Source of the DNA: JAHTBL01 sp038532735
GTDB lineage: Bacteria > Pseudomonadota > Alphaproteobacteria > Rhodobacterales > Rhodobacteraceae
Assembly: GCA_038532735.1 (NCBI GenBank)
Contig: JBCBAC010000005.1
Location: 186,001 to 250,000, forward strand
Direction: 5' to 3'
Length of the DNA stretch: 64,000 nt
Part shown: positions 17,081 through 26,068 of the stretch, in pieces
Layout of the letters: each line of letters begins with the position of its first letter
Position numbering within the stretch: the first letter of the stretch is position 1
Notes under the pieces: model-generated
Databases searched by the model: none
The model's input: only the letters and a program-made list of their open reading frames with translations
What the model was told of the DNA's origin: nothing
Made by a program: the position numbers and the translations under genes

Positions 17081-18040
17081 ATGAAAGCCTTTCATATCGC
17101 AAAGTCAGGGGCCGCGCCTGTGTTAACCGACCTGCCTGTGCCAGAGCCGGGCAACGGACAGATCCGCGTTAAGATCGCCGCGTGCGGGTTAAACTTCGCG
17201 GATCTTCTGATGATCAAGGGCCAGTATCAGGACACACCCAAGGCGCCTTTCACACTCGGGATGGAGGTCGCAGGAACGGTCGATGCGCTTGGTGCAGGCG
17301 TGACGGGCTGGTCGCTCGGCGACCGGGTGGTTGTCTTTGGCGGCCAAGGCGGGCTGGCTGAGTACGCCTGTTATGATGCGGATCGCTGCTTGGCACTGCC
17401 CGAGACGATGGAGTTTACAACTGCCGCCGGGTTTCAGATCGCTTACGGGACCAGCCACCTAGCCCTCACCCACAGCGCAAACCTGCGTGCTGGCGAGACG
17501 CTTTTGGTCCTCGGCGCGGCGGGCGGCGTTGGCCTAACCGCCGTCGAAATCGGCAAAGCGATGGGTGCAAAGGTGATCGCCGTCGCCCGCGGTGCGGACA
17601 AGCTGGAGGCCGCGCGCGCAGCCGGGGCCGATCACCTCTTTGACAGCGACACCGTCGATCTGCGCACCGAGGTTAAAGCGTTGGGCGGGGCCGACGTCGT
17701 CTATGACCCAGTGGGCGGCGCGCTATTCACCGCCGCCCTGCGCAGCACCAATCGCGGCGCGCGCGTGCTGGTGATCGGCTTTGCCAGCGGCGATGTGCCC
17801 CCGATCCCCGCCAATATCCTTTTGGTCAAGAACATCTCCGTCATCGGGTTTTACTGGGGCGGCTATTTGAGCCTGAACCCCCAAGCGCTGATCGGCTCCA
17901 TGGAAGAGCTGATGCGCCTGCACAGCGACGGCAAGCTCGCCCCGCATATCAGCCACACTCTGCCGTTGGACCAGGCCGAAGAAGCGTTGGAGTTGCTGCG
18001 GACCCGCAAATCAACCGGCAAGGTTGTCGTGACGATCTGA
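17081..18040 (+). CDS. Zinc-independent quinone oxidoreductase (MDR family)
   Basis: The 319-residue protein belongs to the medium-chain dehydrogenase/reductase superfamily. It has an N-terminal GroES-like domain (CGLNFADLLMIKGQY) and a Rossmann domain with the nucleotide motif VLGAAGGVGLTAVEIGKAMGAKV. It lacks the zinc-binding Cys residues of alcohol dehydrogenases. It would reduce quinones or enones with NADPH. The ribosome-binding region GAGGGGGCCGCTCG precedes the start. It is monocistronic, convergent with the LysR gene. Confidence 0.9.
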   Translation: MKAFHIAKSGAAPVLTDLPVPEPGNGQIRVKIAACGLNFADLLMIKGQYQDTPKAPFTLGMEVAGTVDALGAGVTGWSLGDRVVVFGGQGGLAEYACYDADRCLALPETMEFTTAAGFQIAYGTSHLALTHSANLRAGETLLVLGAAGGVGLTAVEIGKAMGAKVIAVARGADKLEAARAAGADHLFDSDTVDLRTEVKALGGADVVYDPVGGALFTAALRSTNRGARVLVIGFASGDVPPIPANILLVKNISVIGFYWGGYLSLNPQALIGSMEELMRLHSDGKLAPHISHTLPLDQAEEALELLRTRKSTGKVVVTI

Positions 18041-18075
18041 GGTCGGGCGATGGCCTCAGCACATCACACCAACCC

Positions 18076-18930
18076 CTAAAACGTCTTCCAAGCCTGCTCG
18101 ATCAACCCGGTCAGCTCGGTAATCACCTCTGACTTATCGGGATTGCGCGCATACATGTTGACCTTTGTCGTGCGCAGCTCGGGCAAGGCCCCGCCATGAG
18201 CGATCCGCTCTGCATAATCGGGCTCGCTGCCCTCGATCATCACATGCACCGCTAGATCGGCGCTCACCGAGGCATCAATCGTCCGCGAGCTGTTGGACTC
18301 CACACCCATCTCCCACGGGATTCCTGCGGCATCCAGCGCCTCAATGGCGCCTTTGCGGAAAATGCAGTTCTTCTCGAACGCCAACCGTAAGGGCCGCTGC
18401 CGCCAGGCCTGCCCGCCGGGCGCACCCAACCAGATGAGGGGCTTCTCACACAGGATTTTGCCGCCCGGATCGCAATGATCCTCAGTGGTCAAAATCACAT
18501 CCACCTCGCCGCGATCAAACTGACCTTTCAGCGCGCGTGTAAACGACGACAGCAACTGCACCCGGATGCGCGGATACATCTCGTGCAACCGCCGCAACAC
18601 CTGCGGGATTGCCGGATAGACAATGTCATGGGGCACACCCAGCGTGATCTCCCCCTCAAACTCTTGCGCAGTCAGACGGCTGAGTGCTTCATCATTCAGC
18701 GACAGCATCTTGCGGGCATAGCCCAATAACTGCTCCCCCGACGCGGTCAGCGACACCGTCCGGTGTGCCCGCTCAAAGAGGCTCAGGTCCAACGCCTCTT
18801 CCAAGCGCTTGAGCTGCATGGAGACCGCCGACTGCGTGAGGTTCAAAAGCCCCGCAGCCCGCGTGACCCCGCCCGCTTCGGCCACCGCCACGAAGGACCG
18901 CAGAGCCGTGAGATCCATATTTCGCGCCAT
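18076..18930 (-). CDS. LysR family transcriptional regulator
   Basis: The protein has an N-terminal winged helix-turn-helix (MDLTALRSFVAVAEAGGVTRAAGLLNLTQSAVSMQLKRLEEAL) and a C-terminal periplasmic-binding-like effector domain. The MARNMDL start was chosen because AAGGA lies seven bases upstream; an 11-residue longer reading is less likely. It is divergent from the DUF1127 gene and may control it, as LysR regulators often regulate the divergent neighbour. The effector is unknown. Confidence 0.9.
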   Translation of the reverse strand: MARNMDLTALRSFVAVAEAGGVTRAAGLLNLTQSAVSMQLKRLEEALDLSLFERAHRTVSLTASGEQLLGYARKMLSLNDEALSRLTAQEFEGEITLGVPHDIVYPAIPQVLRRLHEMYPRIRVQLLSSFTRALKGQFDRGEVDVILTTEDHCDPGGKILCEKPLIWLGAPGGQAWRQRPLRLAFEKNCIFRKGAIEALDAAGIPWEMGVESNSSRTIDASVSADLAVHVMIEGSEPDYAERIAHGGALPELRTTKVNMYARNPDKSEVITELTGLIEQAWKTF

Positions 18931-19053
18931 ATCACAATCCTTGATGTATAAATTCATAAACATTCGTTTTTAATATGGACCACATTCCCCCATATAGATC
19001 AACAGAATTGATACACATAGACAAAAACATCACAGATACCGAAAGGAAGCGAT

Positions 19054-19263
19054 ATGACCACGCATACGATCCGCCACACCGCCGCCCCCCGCTCCGCAAG
19101 CCTGCTGGACCGGCTCTCCAATGCCTACGGGCTGTATCGCCAGCGCCGCCAACTGGCTGATCTGGACGCCCATATGCGCGCCGATCTGGGCCTGACGGAA
19201 GCCGATATCCTGCGTGAAACAAATCGCTCGGTCTGGGACGTGCCTCAGGGCTGGCGCGCCTAA
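19054..19263 (+). CDS. DUF1127 family small Arg-rich protein
   Basis: The 69-residue protein ends with the DUF1127 pattern RQRRQLADLDAHMRADLGLTEADILRETNRSVWD. Short DUF1127 proteins in alphaproteobacteria influence phosphate, carbon or RNA metabolism, and the Arg-rich helix resembles an RNA-binding segment. GAAAGGAAG lies six bases upstream of the start. It is divergent from the LysR regulator across about 120 bases. Confidence 0.88.
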   Translation: MTTHTIRHTAAPRSASLLDRLSNAYGLYRQRRQLADLDAHMRADLGLTEADILRETNRSVWDVPQGWRA

Positions 19264-19347
19264 GCTGAAAAACAGAGTGTTTCAGTCATAATTCCGGTCT
19301 GAAACGCTTGAAATGGCAGGCGTCTCTGCCAATATCTGTCCCAAGAC

Positions 19348-19371
19348 CGTCGCAGGCACCCGTCTGCGACG
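19348..19371 (+). promoter_or_regulatory. Hairpin in the leader of the Bax-inhibitor gene
   Basis: CGTCGCAG and CTGCGACG form a perfect 8-bp stem around an 8-base loop, about 30 bases before the start codon. No U-run follows, so it is not a typical terminator. It may be a leader structure or a remnant of processing. Confidence 0.35.
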
Positions 19372-19403
19372 CAAACAGGGACCAAAACTGGAGACGTCAA
19401 ACT

Positions 19404-20180
19404 ATGGCACAATATGAGACGGTCCGGAGCACGGCAGGCGTCCGTACAGCCGAGATCGACGAGGGCCTTCGCGCCCATATGAATAAAGTTTACGGCACGA
19501 TGTCCGTCGGCATGCTGATTACAGCGCTTGCCGCATGGGCTATCGCAGGCCTTGCAACGACCACTGACCCAGCAAACGCCGCCGTGCAGATGCAAAACGG
19601 CACGCTGCTGACCGGACTAGGTGCTGCACTCTACACCTCGCCCCTGCGCTGGGTGATTATGTTCGCACCGCTGCTGATGATTTTCGGCTTCGGCGCTGTG
19701 ATGCAGCGCGCTTCGGCCGCAGCGACACAGCTGTTCTTCTTCCTGTTCGCCACGCTAATCGGTGTGTCGCTCAGCTCAATCTTCATCGTCTTCACGTCCT
19801 TCTCGATCGTGCAGACCTTCCTCGTGACCGCGATTGCCTTCGCGGGCCTCAGCCTCTGGGGTTACACCACGAAGAAAGACATCTCGGGCTGGGGATCGTT
19901 CCTGATCATGGGCGTGATCGGTCTGCTGGTCGCGATGGTCATCAACATCTTCCTGCAGTCGCCTGCAATGATGTTCGCCATCTCCGGCATCGGTGTGCTG
20001 ATCTTCGCAGCACTCACCGCCTATGACACGCAGAACATCAAGAACCAGTATTTGGCACATGCCCATATGGGCGATGCCGAGTGGCTTGAAAAATCCGCCA
20101 TCCACGGCGCGCTCAACCTTTATCTGGACTTCCTGAACATGTTCCAGTTCCTGCTGATGTTCATGGGCCAGCAAGAATAG
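19404..20180 (+). CDS. Bax inhibitor-1 / YccA family membrane protein
   Basis: The 258-residue protein starts MAQYETVRSTAG and has seven transmembrane helices. The family motif near the C-terminus is LIFAALTAYDTQNIKNQY, and the LYLDFLNMFQFLLMFMG tail is typical. Members are calcium-leak or stress-related membrane proteins; YccA of E. coli modulates FtsH. The start was chosen by the upstream GGAG. A strong rho-independent terminator follows the stop, so it is a single-gene unit. Confidence 0.92.
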   Translation: MAQYETVRSTAGVRTAEIDEGLRAHMNKVYGTMSVGMLITALAAWAIAGLATTTDPANAAVQMQNGTLLTGLGAALYTSPLRWVIMFAPLLMIFGFGAVMQRASAAATQLFFFLFATLIGVSLSSIFIVFTSFSIVQTFLVTAIAFAGLSLWGYTTKKDISGWGSFLIMGVIGLLVAMVINIFLQSPAMMFAISGIGVLIFAALTAYDTQNIKNQYLAHAHMGDAEWLEKSAIHGALNLYLDFLNMFQFLLMFMGQQE

Positions 20181-20202
20181 CGAAAGCCATTACCTGAATA
20201 CG

Positions 20203-20236
20203 AAAGGGCCGGTCACAGCGACCGGCCCTTTTTCTT
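20203..20236 (+). terminator. Rho-independent terminator after the Bax-inhibitor gene
   Basis: A perfect 12-bp stem AAAGGGCCGGTC / GACCGGCCCTTT closes a five-base loop and is followed by TTCTT. Because the stem begins with AAA, it may also terminate the convergent DUF3179 gene. Confidence 0.88.
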
Positions 20237-20252
20237 GTCCGGCTGGATCGCG

Positions 20253-21632
20253 CTATTCGGGCCAAAGCAGCGTGTCGGGATGAAACTGCGACCACGCGAA
20301 CCAGAACGCCTGATTGCTGCCCAAATCGGCCCCTTCCGCATCCACCGCACGGATGCCGCCGGCATCGAGCTGCAACCGCACATTCTCCACCGAGATCGAG
20401 GCGCCCCGCTGCAGCGTCAGCATCGCCGCACTGCGCTGAAACGCGACCGGCGTGCCGGAGGCAGTCAGAATCCCGATCACATCCTCATGCACCGGCAAAC
20501 GCGGATCCACATCCCCGACCGGGAAGATCGGTCCGTTTGCATCGCGCCCATTGCGGAAATCAAAGTCGCGCCCCAGAGCCAGCCCTTCGGCCAATACAGT
20601 CGTGTCGGGATGCGCCTCTTTCCAAGCGCCCCACTCAGACGTCACGACACTGGCCTGCTCTAACTGAATACCCTTCTCAGCCAAAGGCCCGGTCACGGCC
20701 TTGCCCAGAAACGTGTCAAAAACCGAATAGGTGTTCACGTCATACATCACCTTGTTCGACCGGATCAGCAGCCCCGAGGTGCGCAGCACAGGCCGCTCCA
20801 CCCCAGCTGGCAGCTCATCGGTGAAATACGCCTGCGCCGCCCCGCAGAGCGTGCAATAGGGAATACCCAGATCACGACCGCCCAGCGTGTCGTTGACCAT
20901 TTCGCGCACTTCCATGATCTGGCGCGGATAGGCGCGGGCCTCTCCGTTGATTTCGATCCCGAAGATGATGTCATCATCCTCCAGCCAAGCGGCCTCTTCC
21001 GCTGACGTCACCTCCGGATTGTCCGCCGCCGGGATGCAATTGCAGCGCTCATCCGTCGTGTCATAGGCGCGATCATCAATCAGAACACCGCCCCAAGACA
21101 CCATCCGCCAGTCGATATCGCCTTCCACAAAGATGCGGTCCCAGCCGGGGATCAAATTCGTAAAGATCGCTCGCTTAACCTCCAGATAATCCGGCGGTGC
21201 GGGGATATCCCACGCAATCAGATGATCGGTCACAACGCCCCATGCATTGCGCGGCGCGATCTCTTTGCCCAAGAGGGTCGAGGCCGCCTCCGCCAAGGCC
21301 GCCGTCAAATCCGGCCCATTAGAAAACCGCAGCAGATCGCTGATGATCCACACCAGACGCGGATCGCCCGAGGCCGCGAGCTCCGCCAGCGCCGTGCGTT
21401 GATCACGCCCCCAGGTCGACTGGCTGACACTGTCGACAAAAGCCATTTTGACAGCCGTTTGCAGGCTGGGCGACAAGTCGCCCGAGGGCATCGCAGGCGG
21501 CGCGCCAAACGCGGCGATGACATAATCCGGCACTGCCGCGCGCTCTTGCGCCCAAAGCGGCCCGGCGCTGAAAACCGATAAAGCCGCCGCAAGAGCGAGA
21601 GGCGAGGCAAATGTTGTGAAGCCGGGTCTCAT
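20253..21632 (-). CDS. Secreted DUF3179 domain protein
   Basis: The protein has a Sec signal peptide (MRPGFTTFASPLALAAALSVFSAGPLWAQ). The DUF3179 domain follows, with DDIIFGIEINGEARAYPRQIMEVREMVND, the CxxC-containing IPYCTLCGAAQAY and TSGLLIRSNKVMYD. The CxxC suggests a redox or metal role, but the family's function is not known. The start was chosen by an AAGGACA ribosome-binding site; upstream codons to 21701 would hide the signal peptide. The N-terminal 150 residues are helical and less conserved. Confidence 0.85.
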   Translation of the reverse strand: MRPGFTTFASPLALAAALSVFSAGPLWAQERAAVPDYVIAAFGAPPAMPSGDLSPSLQTAVKMAFVDSVSQSTWGRDQRTALAELAASGDPRLVWIISDLLRFSNGPDLTAALAEAASTLLGKEIAPRNAWGVVTDHLIAWDIPAPPDYLEVKRAIFTNLIPGWDRIFVEGDIDWRMVSWGGVLIDDRAYDTTDERCNCIPAADNPEVTSAEEAAWLEDDDIIFGIEINGEARAYPRQIMEVREMVNDTLGGRDLGIPYCTLCGAAQAYFTDELPAGVERPVLRTSGLLIRSNKVMYDVNTYSVFDTFLGKAVTGPLAEKGIQLEQASVVTSEWGAWKEAHPDTTVLAEGLALGRDFDFRNGRDANGPIFPVGDVDPRLPVHEDVIGILTASGTPVAFQRSAAMLTLQRGASISVENVRLQLDAGGIRAVDAEGADLGSNQAFWFAWSQFHPDTLLWPE

Positions 21633-21729
21633 GAGAATGTCCTTAAATCCGTGATAACGCGCGAACAGCCTCACCACAAAGCCGCGCGCCGACCCAATCA
21701 CGTCTCATCAGGCCTGCGTGAACGCCCTG

Positions 21730-21753
21730 CCTTCTTTTGTCCCCAAATACCTC
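21730..21753 (+). repeat. Copy of a dispersed intergenic repeat
   Basis: The core CTTCTTTTGTCCCC followed by AAATACCTC is identical over 23 bases to a second copy near 27.86 kb. It is followed by two small hairpins (CGAGGGC / GCCCTCG and TTGCGC / GCGCAA) that probably end transcription of the GNAT gene region. Related copies occur elsewhere in the window. Confidence 0.6.
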
Positions 21754-21819
21754 GGGAGCGCGAGGGCAGAGCCCTCGCACGGAGCGATTTGCGCGCAAGC
21801 GCAAAGCGCAACCCTTCTG

Positions 21820-22320
21820 TCAGAGCGCCCGCTCCATCCGCACCGCCGGAAACACCACGCCCGTGCCAAGCGTGACCTCCATCGGCCCCAGAACCTCAAA
21901 GCCCACGGCTTCATAAAACGGCACCGCAGTGCGGGTCGCCCAACACTCCATCTCGAAGATGCCACTCGCCCGCGCAACAGCAAAGCTGTGCTGCATCAAC
22001 GCGCGCCCGATCCCCTGCTGCAACGCCAACGGGTCGGTCACCACATGGCGGATATCGCCCCGCCCCTTGCGCGCATTCCGGGTCCAGCCGCCCGCCCCCA
22101 AAAGCTGACCGTTATCGCCTTCGGCGACATAATACGTCCCGCTTGCCATCAGCGACGGACGCGCCTTGATCATACCGGGCAAGGCCAGCACCAAGACCGA
22201 CGGCGCATAATCCGCCTTCAGCAATTTGGGATAGCTGCGGCCCAGCAGCCGATCCACAGCCCCCAGATCATCAGGGGTCGCGGTGCGAATGCGAAATCCC
22301 GCACGAGTCTCTTCTGGCAT
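21820..22320 (-). CDS. GNAT family N-acetyltransferase
   Basis: The 166-residue protein has a single GNAT domain: the acetyl-CoA pyrophosphate loop is in QQGIGRALM (residues about 98-106) and the C-terminal strand-helix is AVPFYEAVGFEV. It would transfer an acetyl group to an unknown amine. Its neighbours give no hint of substrate: rpmG lies upstream and a dispersed repeat downstream. Confidence 0.87.
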   Translation of the reverse strand: MPEETRAGFRIRTATPDDLGAVDRLLGRSYPKLLKADYAPSVLVLALPGMIKARPSLMASGTYYVAEGDNGQLLGAGGWTRNARKGRGDIRHVVTDPLALQQGIGRALMQHSFAVARASGIFEMECWATRTAVPFYEAVGFEVLGPMEVTLGTGVVFPAVRMERAL

Positions 22321-22335
22321 AACACTCCTCCTGAA

Positions 22336-22367
22336 ACGAAAAAGGCCACGCGATTGCGTGGCCCTTC
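22336..22367 (-). terminator. Rho-independent terminator of rpmG
   Basis: On the minus strand the 8-bp stem GGCCACGC / GCGTGGCC with a 4-base loop is followed by TTTTTCG, 25-50 bases after the rpmG stop. Confidence 0.8.
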
Positions 22368-22391
22368 AAAACATGTCTGATCAAAGTTGGC

Positions 22392-22559
22392 TTACTTGAT
22401 CTTGCCTTCTTTGTATTCGACATGCTTGCGAACCACAGGATCATATTTCCGTACCACCATCTTTTCAGTCATGGTGCGTGCGTTTTTCTTCGTCACGTAG
22501 AAATGGCCCGTGCCCGCGGTCGAGTTCAGACGGATCTTGATCGTGGTCGGCTTCGCCAT
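22392..22559 (-). CDS. rpmG: 50S ribosomal protein L33
   Basis: This is a component of the large ribosomal subunit. The 55-residue protein MAKPTTIKIRLNSTAGTGHF...KKNARTMTEKMVVRKYDPVVRKHV is a typical cysteine-free proteobacterial L33. The start at MAKP is the family start, with a ribosome-binding GGAGACACG upstream. A hairpin terminator follows the stop. The absence of the zinc-binding Cys pairs is normal for this lineage. Confidence 0.97.
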   Translation of the reverse strand: MAKPTTIKIRLNSTAGTGHFYVTKKNARTMTEKMVVRKYDPVVRKHVEYKEGKIK

Positions 22560-22682
22560 GGGTCGTGTCTCCTGATCGCGAGAGCACACCCCTCGCGGAT
22601 AAACCTTGAAGCCCGCCTTTTAAGGATCACCCGTCCCCTGTCAACCGGATTCGCGGCCTACATCGCAAAGCTGCGGAAAATA

Positions 22683-23056
22683 TGCACGGACGGCCTATAA
22701 GCCGGATTCTGTTCCGGGCGTTGCCGCCCTTCGATGACCATTCCTCTAAACGCAAGGTTACCCTTGCGCCTCTAGCTGCCAACCCGGACCCCGGGGCTGA
22801 AACGTCCCTGCGGCGTACCGCGTGGGGTCCCTATTCGGCGTTGCTCCCGGTGGGGCTTGCCATGCCGGTCCGGTTGCCCGTCCCGCGGTGGGCTCTTACT
22901 CCACCGTTTCACCCTTACCCTGACTTGCAGGGCGGTCTGTTCTCTGTGGCGCTGTCCGTCAGGTTGCCCTGCCCGGGCGTTACCCGGCACCGTTGTTTCA
23001 GGGAGTCCGGACTTTCCTCGACGCATAACCGCCGCGGCCATCCAGCCATCCGTGCG
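22683..23056 (-). ncRNA. rnpB: RNase P RNA (bacterial class A)
   Basis: This is the catalytic RNA that matures tRNA 5' ends. On the minus strand it begins with CGCACGGATGGC and the hallmark GAGGAAAGTCCGGACTCC, which pairs late with the 3' GCCGGATTCTG complement region. It ends at GGCCGTCCGTGC, closing stem P1 (ACGGATGGC with GCCGTCCGT). Other conserved blocks include GGGTAACGCCCGG and the ACCGCC/GGCGGT-like arms. The length (about 374) is normal for alphaproteobacteria. The exact ends are estimated from P1 pairing. Confidence 0.95.
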
Positions 23057-23065
23057 TGATGGGAC

Positions 23066-23761
23066 TTACGTGCCGCGCAGGTCTGCGTCAATCGTCAAGG
23101 CGCGCGCGCAATCGGTGCCACTGAGCGGGCCAGAAGCCCCCTGATTGTGACGCAAACGAAAGGCCGAAAGCCGCGTATCGGCATCGCAAGCAGGATAGCC
23201 GATCCGGTCCAACGCAGCCCAGAACGCGGCTTCGTCAACCGTGTCACCGGTGGCGGCACTTCCGACCGCCAAATTACTGCGCACCAAACGCGCCCAGTCA
23301 AACCGTGCGCCCGGATCGTGCTTGCGCCCCGGGGCCATATCCGAATGCCCAATCACATGGGCTGCCGGAATCCCCCAGCGCGCCATGATCTCCGGCAACA
23401 GCCCCTCCAACGCATCCATCAGAGGCGCAGAAAAAGGCGAAAACCCGTCATTGTCCAACTCAATCCCGATCGAGCGGGAGTTCACATCCGTGATCTCCCT
23501 CCACTGCCCAGCCCCAGCATGCCAGGCCCGCATGTCTTCATCGACAAGCTGAAAGATGGTACCATCCCGGCCAATCACGTAATGCGCTGACACTTCAAAT
23601 TCCGGATCGCACAGCCGCGCACAAGCCGCCTCTGCCGAAGCCATCGCGGTATAGTGCAGCACGATCATATCGAGACGCGCGCCCTCGCGACGCGGCCCGA
23701 AATTGGGGGAGGGTCGCTGGATCAGTTGTTGATCGCCCGACGGAACGGCGCCGGATCCCAT
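23066..23761 (-). CDS. N-acetylmuramoyl-L-alanine amidase (AmpD/AmiD type)
   Basis: The enzyme cleaves the amide between muramic acid and the peptide in peptidoglycan fragments. The Amidase_2 domain shows VLHYTAMASAEAA with the first zinc His, SAHYVIGRDGTIFQLV, and AHVIGHSDMAPGRKHDPGARFDW with the remaining metal and catalytic residues. No signal peptide is visible, so it may be a cytoplasmic recycling enzyme like AmpD. The start is uncertain: the ATG used overlaps the upstream excalibur gene by 40 bases, while the conserved region begins near RPSPNFGPRR. Confidence 0.88.
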   Translation of the reverse strand: MGSGAVPSGDQQLIQRPSPNFGPRREGARLDMIVLHYTAMASAEAACARLCDPEFEVSAHYVIGRDGTIFQLVDEDMRAWHAGAGQWREITDVNSRSIGIELDNDGFSPFSAPLMDALEGLLPEIMARWGIPAAHVIGHSDMAPGRKHDPGARFDWARLVRSNLAVGSAATGDTVDEAAFWAALDRIGYPACDADTRLSAFRLRHNQGASGPLSGTDCARALTIDADLRGT

Positions 23762-24552
23762 CCGCAGGCAAAGCCGTCCCCATCCGGGTCAAGCGCCAGA
23801 CGGTCGCGGTTCGGGCCGCCCAGCCGCAGGAATTCTTCCTGCGCGGCATCATCACTGGCAAAGCCCGCGCAATTACGACGGTTCTTGTTGGCCAGATTAA
23901 AGCCCACGCGACGCACGATCTGATCGCCTTTCGCGTGGCGGGTGGAAAGCGCATATTCAATGATGCTCGGCGTGTTTGCATCCCGCTGCGGCACCGCCGT
24001 CGGTGCAATCACCTGATATTGTGCCGCCTGACGCGCGCGGCGTTCTGCATCCGATTCAATGGTTTGACGAGCGGAAACTGCCTCAAAATCCTGCTCGTCC
24101 GAAATGCCGGGGTTGTTCACAATCGTAGGGGCCGGGTTCGACGGGCTGGCCTGCAAAGGCTCGGATCCGGAATTGCTTAAAGCGGCCCGCGTGTTCGCTG
24201 CAATCTCGGCGGCATCGTCATTCGCAGCAGGCGTCGAGGCGGCCGTGCGTGTCTGTATCGTCGTGCGCGGCGCGTTTGATTGCGCGATCGCAGTTTGCGC
24301 GGGCGTGGTCCCTTGCGCAGCAGTCGTCTGCGGCGCGGCTTGCGCGCCTGCGGGATCAAGCGTTTGAGCGGTCACAGGTGTTGCCGCCGGCAAGCCGCCT
24401 TGCAAAGCGCGGTCCCGCTCAAGCTGGCGCTGCTGGTATTCCGAATAGCTGCCAAAGCCGACACCCGCCCCACGATCGGGGTTGCTGTCGGGCACGGCGG
24501 GGGCGCAGGCCACAAGCCCACCCACTGCCAAAAGCGCAATAAATCCACGCAT
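23722..24552 (-). CDS. Lipoprotein with C-terminal excalibur calcium-binding domain
   Basis: From MRGFIALLAVGG the protein is about 276 residues with lipobox LVAC. It continues with a long low-complexity linker rich in Ala, Thr, Gln and Pro, and ends in an excalibur-like domain (NCAGFASDDAAQEEFLRLGG... DPDGDGFACGWDP) with the calcium-binding DxDGDGFAC motif and paired Cys. It probably anchors a calcium-binding module to the outer membrane or cell wall. It overlaps the amidase gene, which suggests a shared cell-envelope role. Confidence 0.82.
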   Translation of the reverse strand: MRGFIALLAVGGLVACAPAVPDSNPDRGAGVGFGSYSEYQQRQLERDRALQGGLPAATPVTAQTLDPAGAQAAPQTTAAQGTTPAQTAIAQSNAPRTTIQTRTAASTPAANDDAAEIAANTRAALSNSGSEPLQASPSNPAPTIVNNPGISDEQDFEAVSARQTIESDAERRARQAAQYQVIAPTAVPQRDANTPSIIEYALSTRHAKGDQIVRRVGFNLANKNRRNCAGFASDDAAQEEFLRLGGPNRDRLALDPDGDGFACGWDPAPFRRAINN

Positions 24553-24586
24553 AATCTGTCTCTGCCTCATTCTTTTGAGGCGCAGA

Positions 24587-26068
24587 TTACCACCATTTTT
24601 CGGGTTTTGCTACAAAACCTGCCGCGCGCTCAAGGGTGTGGGCAAATTGCAGCAACTCCCCTTCCTCGAACGGTTTGCCAATCAGTTGCAGACCCAGCGG
24701 CAGCCCTTGTTTATCAAGCCCCGCAGGCACCGAAATACCCGGCAGCCCGGCAAGGTTCACCGTCACCGTAAAGACGTCATTGAGATACATCTGCACCGGA
24801 TCGGCGTCTTTCATCTCACCCAAACCAAACGCGGCTGAGGGCGTCGCTGGCGTCAGGATCGCGTCGACCCCTTGGGCAAACACGTCCTCGAAATCCTTCT
24901 TGATCAAAGTGCGTACCTTACGCGCGCGGTTGTAGTAGGCGTCGTAGAAGCCCGCCGACAGCACGTAGGTCCCGATCATGATCCGGCGCTGCACTTCGGG
25001 GCCAAACCCTTCGGCGCGGGTCTTTTCATACATCTCGGTGATACCGTCGCCCTGGCTCAACTTGGCGCGGTGCCCATAGCGCACCCCGTCATAGCGCGCG
25101 AGGTTCGAGGACGCCTCGGCCGGCGCAATCACATAGTAAGCAGGCAGCGCGTATTTCGTATGCGGCAGGCTGATATCGACAACCTTCGCGCCGGCGTCTT
25201 TCAGCATCTCGGTGCCTTGCGACCAGAGCGCCTCGATCTCGCCCGGCATCCCGTCCATCCGGTATTCCTTGGGAATGCCGATGGTCTTGCCCTTAATGTC
25301 ACCGTCCAGCGCGGCCTCAAAGTTCGGCACAGCCATATCGACGCTGGTGCTGTCTTTTGGATCGTGGCTGCACATCGCCTCCAGCATGACCGCCGCGTCG
25401 CGCACAGACTTCGTCATCGGCCCCGCCTGATCTAGCGAGGAGGCAAACGCTACGACGCCCCAGCGCGAACAGCGCCCGTAAGTCGGCTTGATCCCGACAA
25501 TCCCGGTGAACGCCGCAGGCTGGCGGATAGAACCGCCCGTATCTGTCCCCGTGGCCGCCAGACACAAATCTGCCGCCACTGCCGAGGCCGACCCGCCCGA
25601 AGAGCCACCCGGCGTCAGGTTGCGATCATCGACCTTCCAAGGGTTGACCACATCGCCATAAACCGAGGTCTCGTTCGATGAGCCCATCGCAAATTCGTCC
25701 ATGTTGAGCTTGCCCAACATGACCGCACCCGCATCGCGCAGGTTCTGGCTCACTGTGCTTTCATATTCCGGCTTGAACCCTTCAAGAATGGCAGAGGCCG
25801 CTTGCGAGGCCACACCCTTGGTGCAGAACAAATCCTTGATCCCAATCGGTAAACCGCACATCGCAGGGGCGTCGCCCTCGGCCAGCCTTGCATCCGCCGC
25901 CTTGGCCTGCTCCATCGCCAGATCGGGCGTGTCATGCACAAAAGCATTCAGCGCCTTGGCCCCGTCCACAGCGCTCAGACACGCCTCTGTCAGCTCGACC
26001 GAAGTGATCTCTTTAGCCCGCAGCTTGTCGCGCGCGTCGGCCAGCGTGAGTTTGTTCAGATCAGACAT
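24587..26068 (-). CDS. gatA: Asp/Glu-tRNA amidotransferase subunit A
   Basis: GatA is the amidase subunit that supplies ammonia to transamidate Glu-tRNA(Gln) or Asp-tRNA(Asn). The 493-residue protein carries the amidase-signature triad: Lys in GLPIGIKDLFCTKG and the Ser pair in TPGGSSGGSASAVAADLCLAATGTDTGGSIRQPAAF. The C-terminal GLPLGLQLIGKPFEEGELLQFAHTLE is typical. The start overlaps the gatC stop by one base (TAATG). gatB is not in this window, which is common in this lineage. Confidence 0.97.
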   Translation of the reverse strand: MSDLNKLTLADARDKLRAKEITSVELTEACLSAVDGAKALNAFVHDTPDLAMEQAKAADARLAEGDAPAMCGLPIGIKDLFCTKGVASQAASAILEGFKPEYESTVSQNLRDAGAVMLGKLNMDEFAMGSSNETSVYGDVVNPWKVDDRNLTPGGSSGGSASAVAADLCLAATGTDTGGSIRQPAAFTGIVGIKPTYGRCSRWGVVAFASSLDQAGPMTKSVRDAAVMLEAMCSHDPKDSTSVDMAVPNFEAALDGDIKGKTIGIPKEYRMDGMPGEIEALWSQGTEMLKDAGAKVVDISLPHTKYALPAYYVIAPAEASSNLARYDGVRYGHRAKLSQGDGITEMYEKTRAEGFGPEVQRRIMIGTYVLSAGFYDAYYNRARKVRTLIKKDFEDVFAQGVDAILTPATPSAAFGLGEMKDADPVQMYLNDVFTVTVNLAGLPGISVPAGLDKQGLPLGLQLIGKPFEEGELLQFAHTLERAAGFVAKPEKWW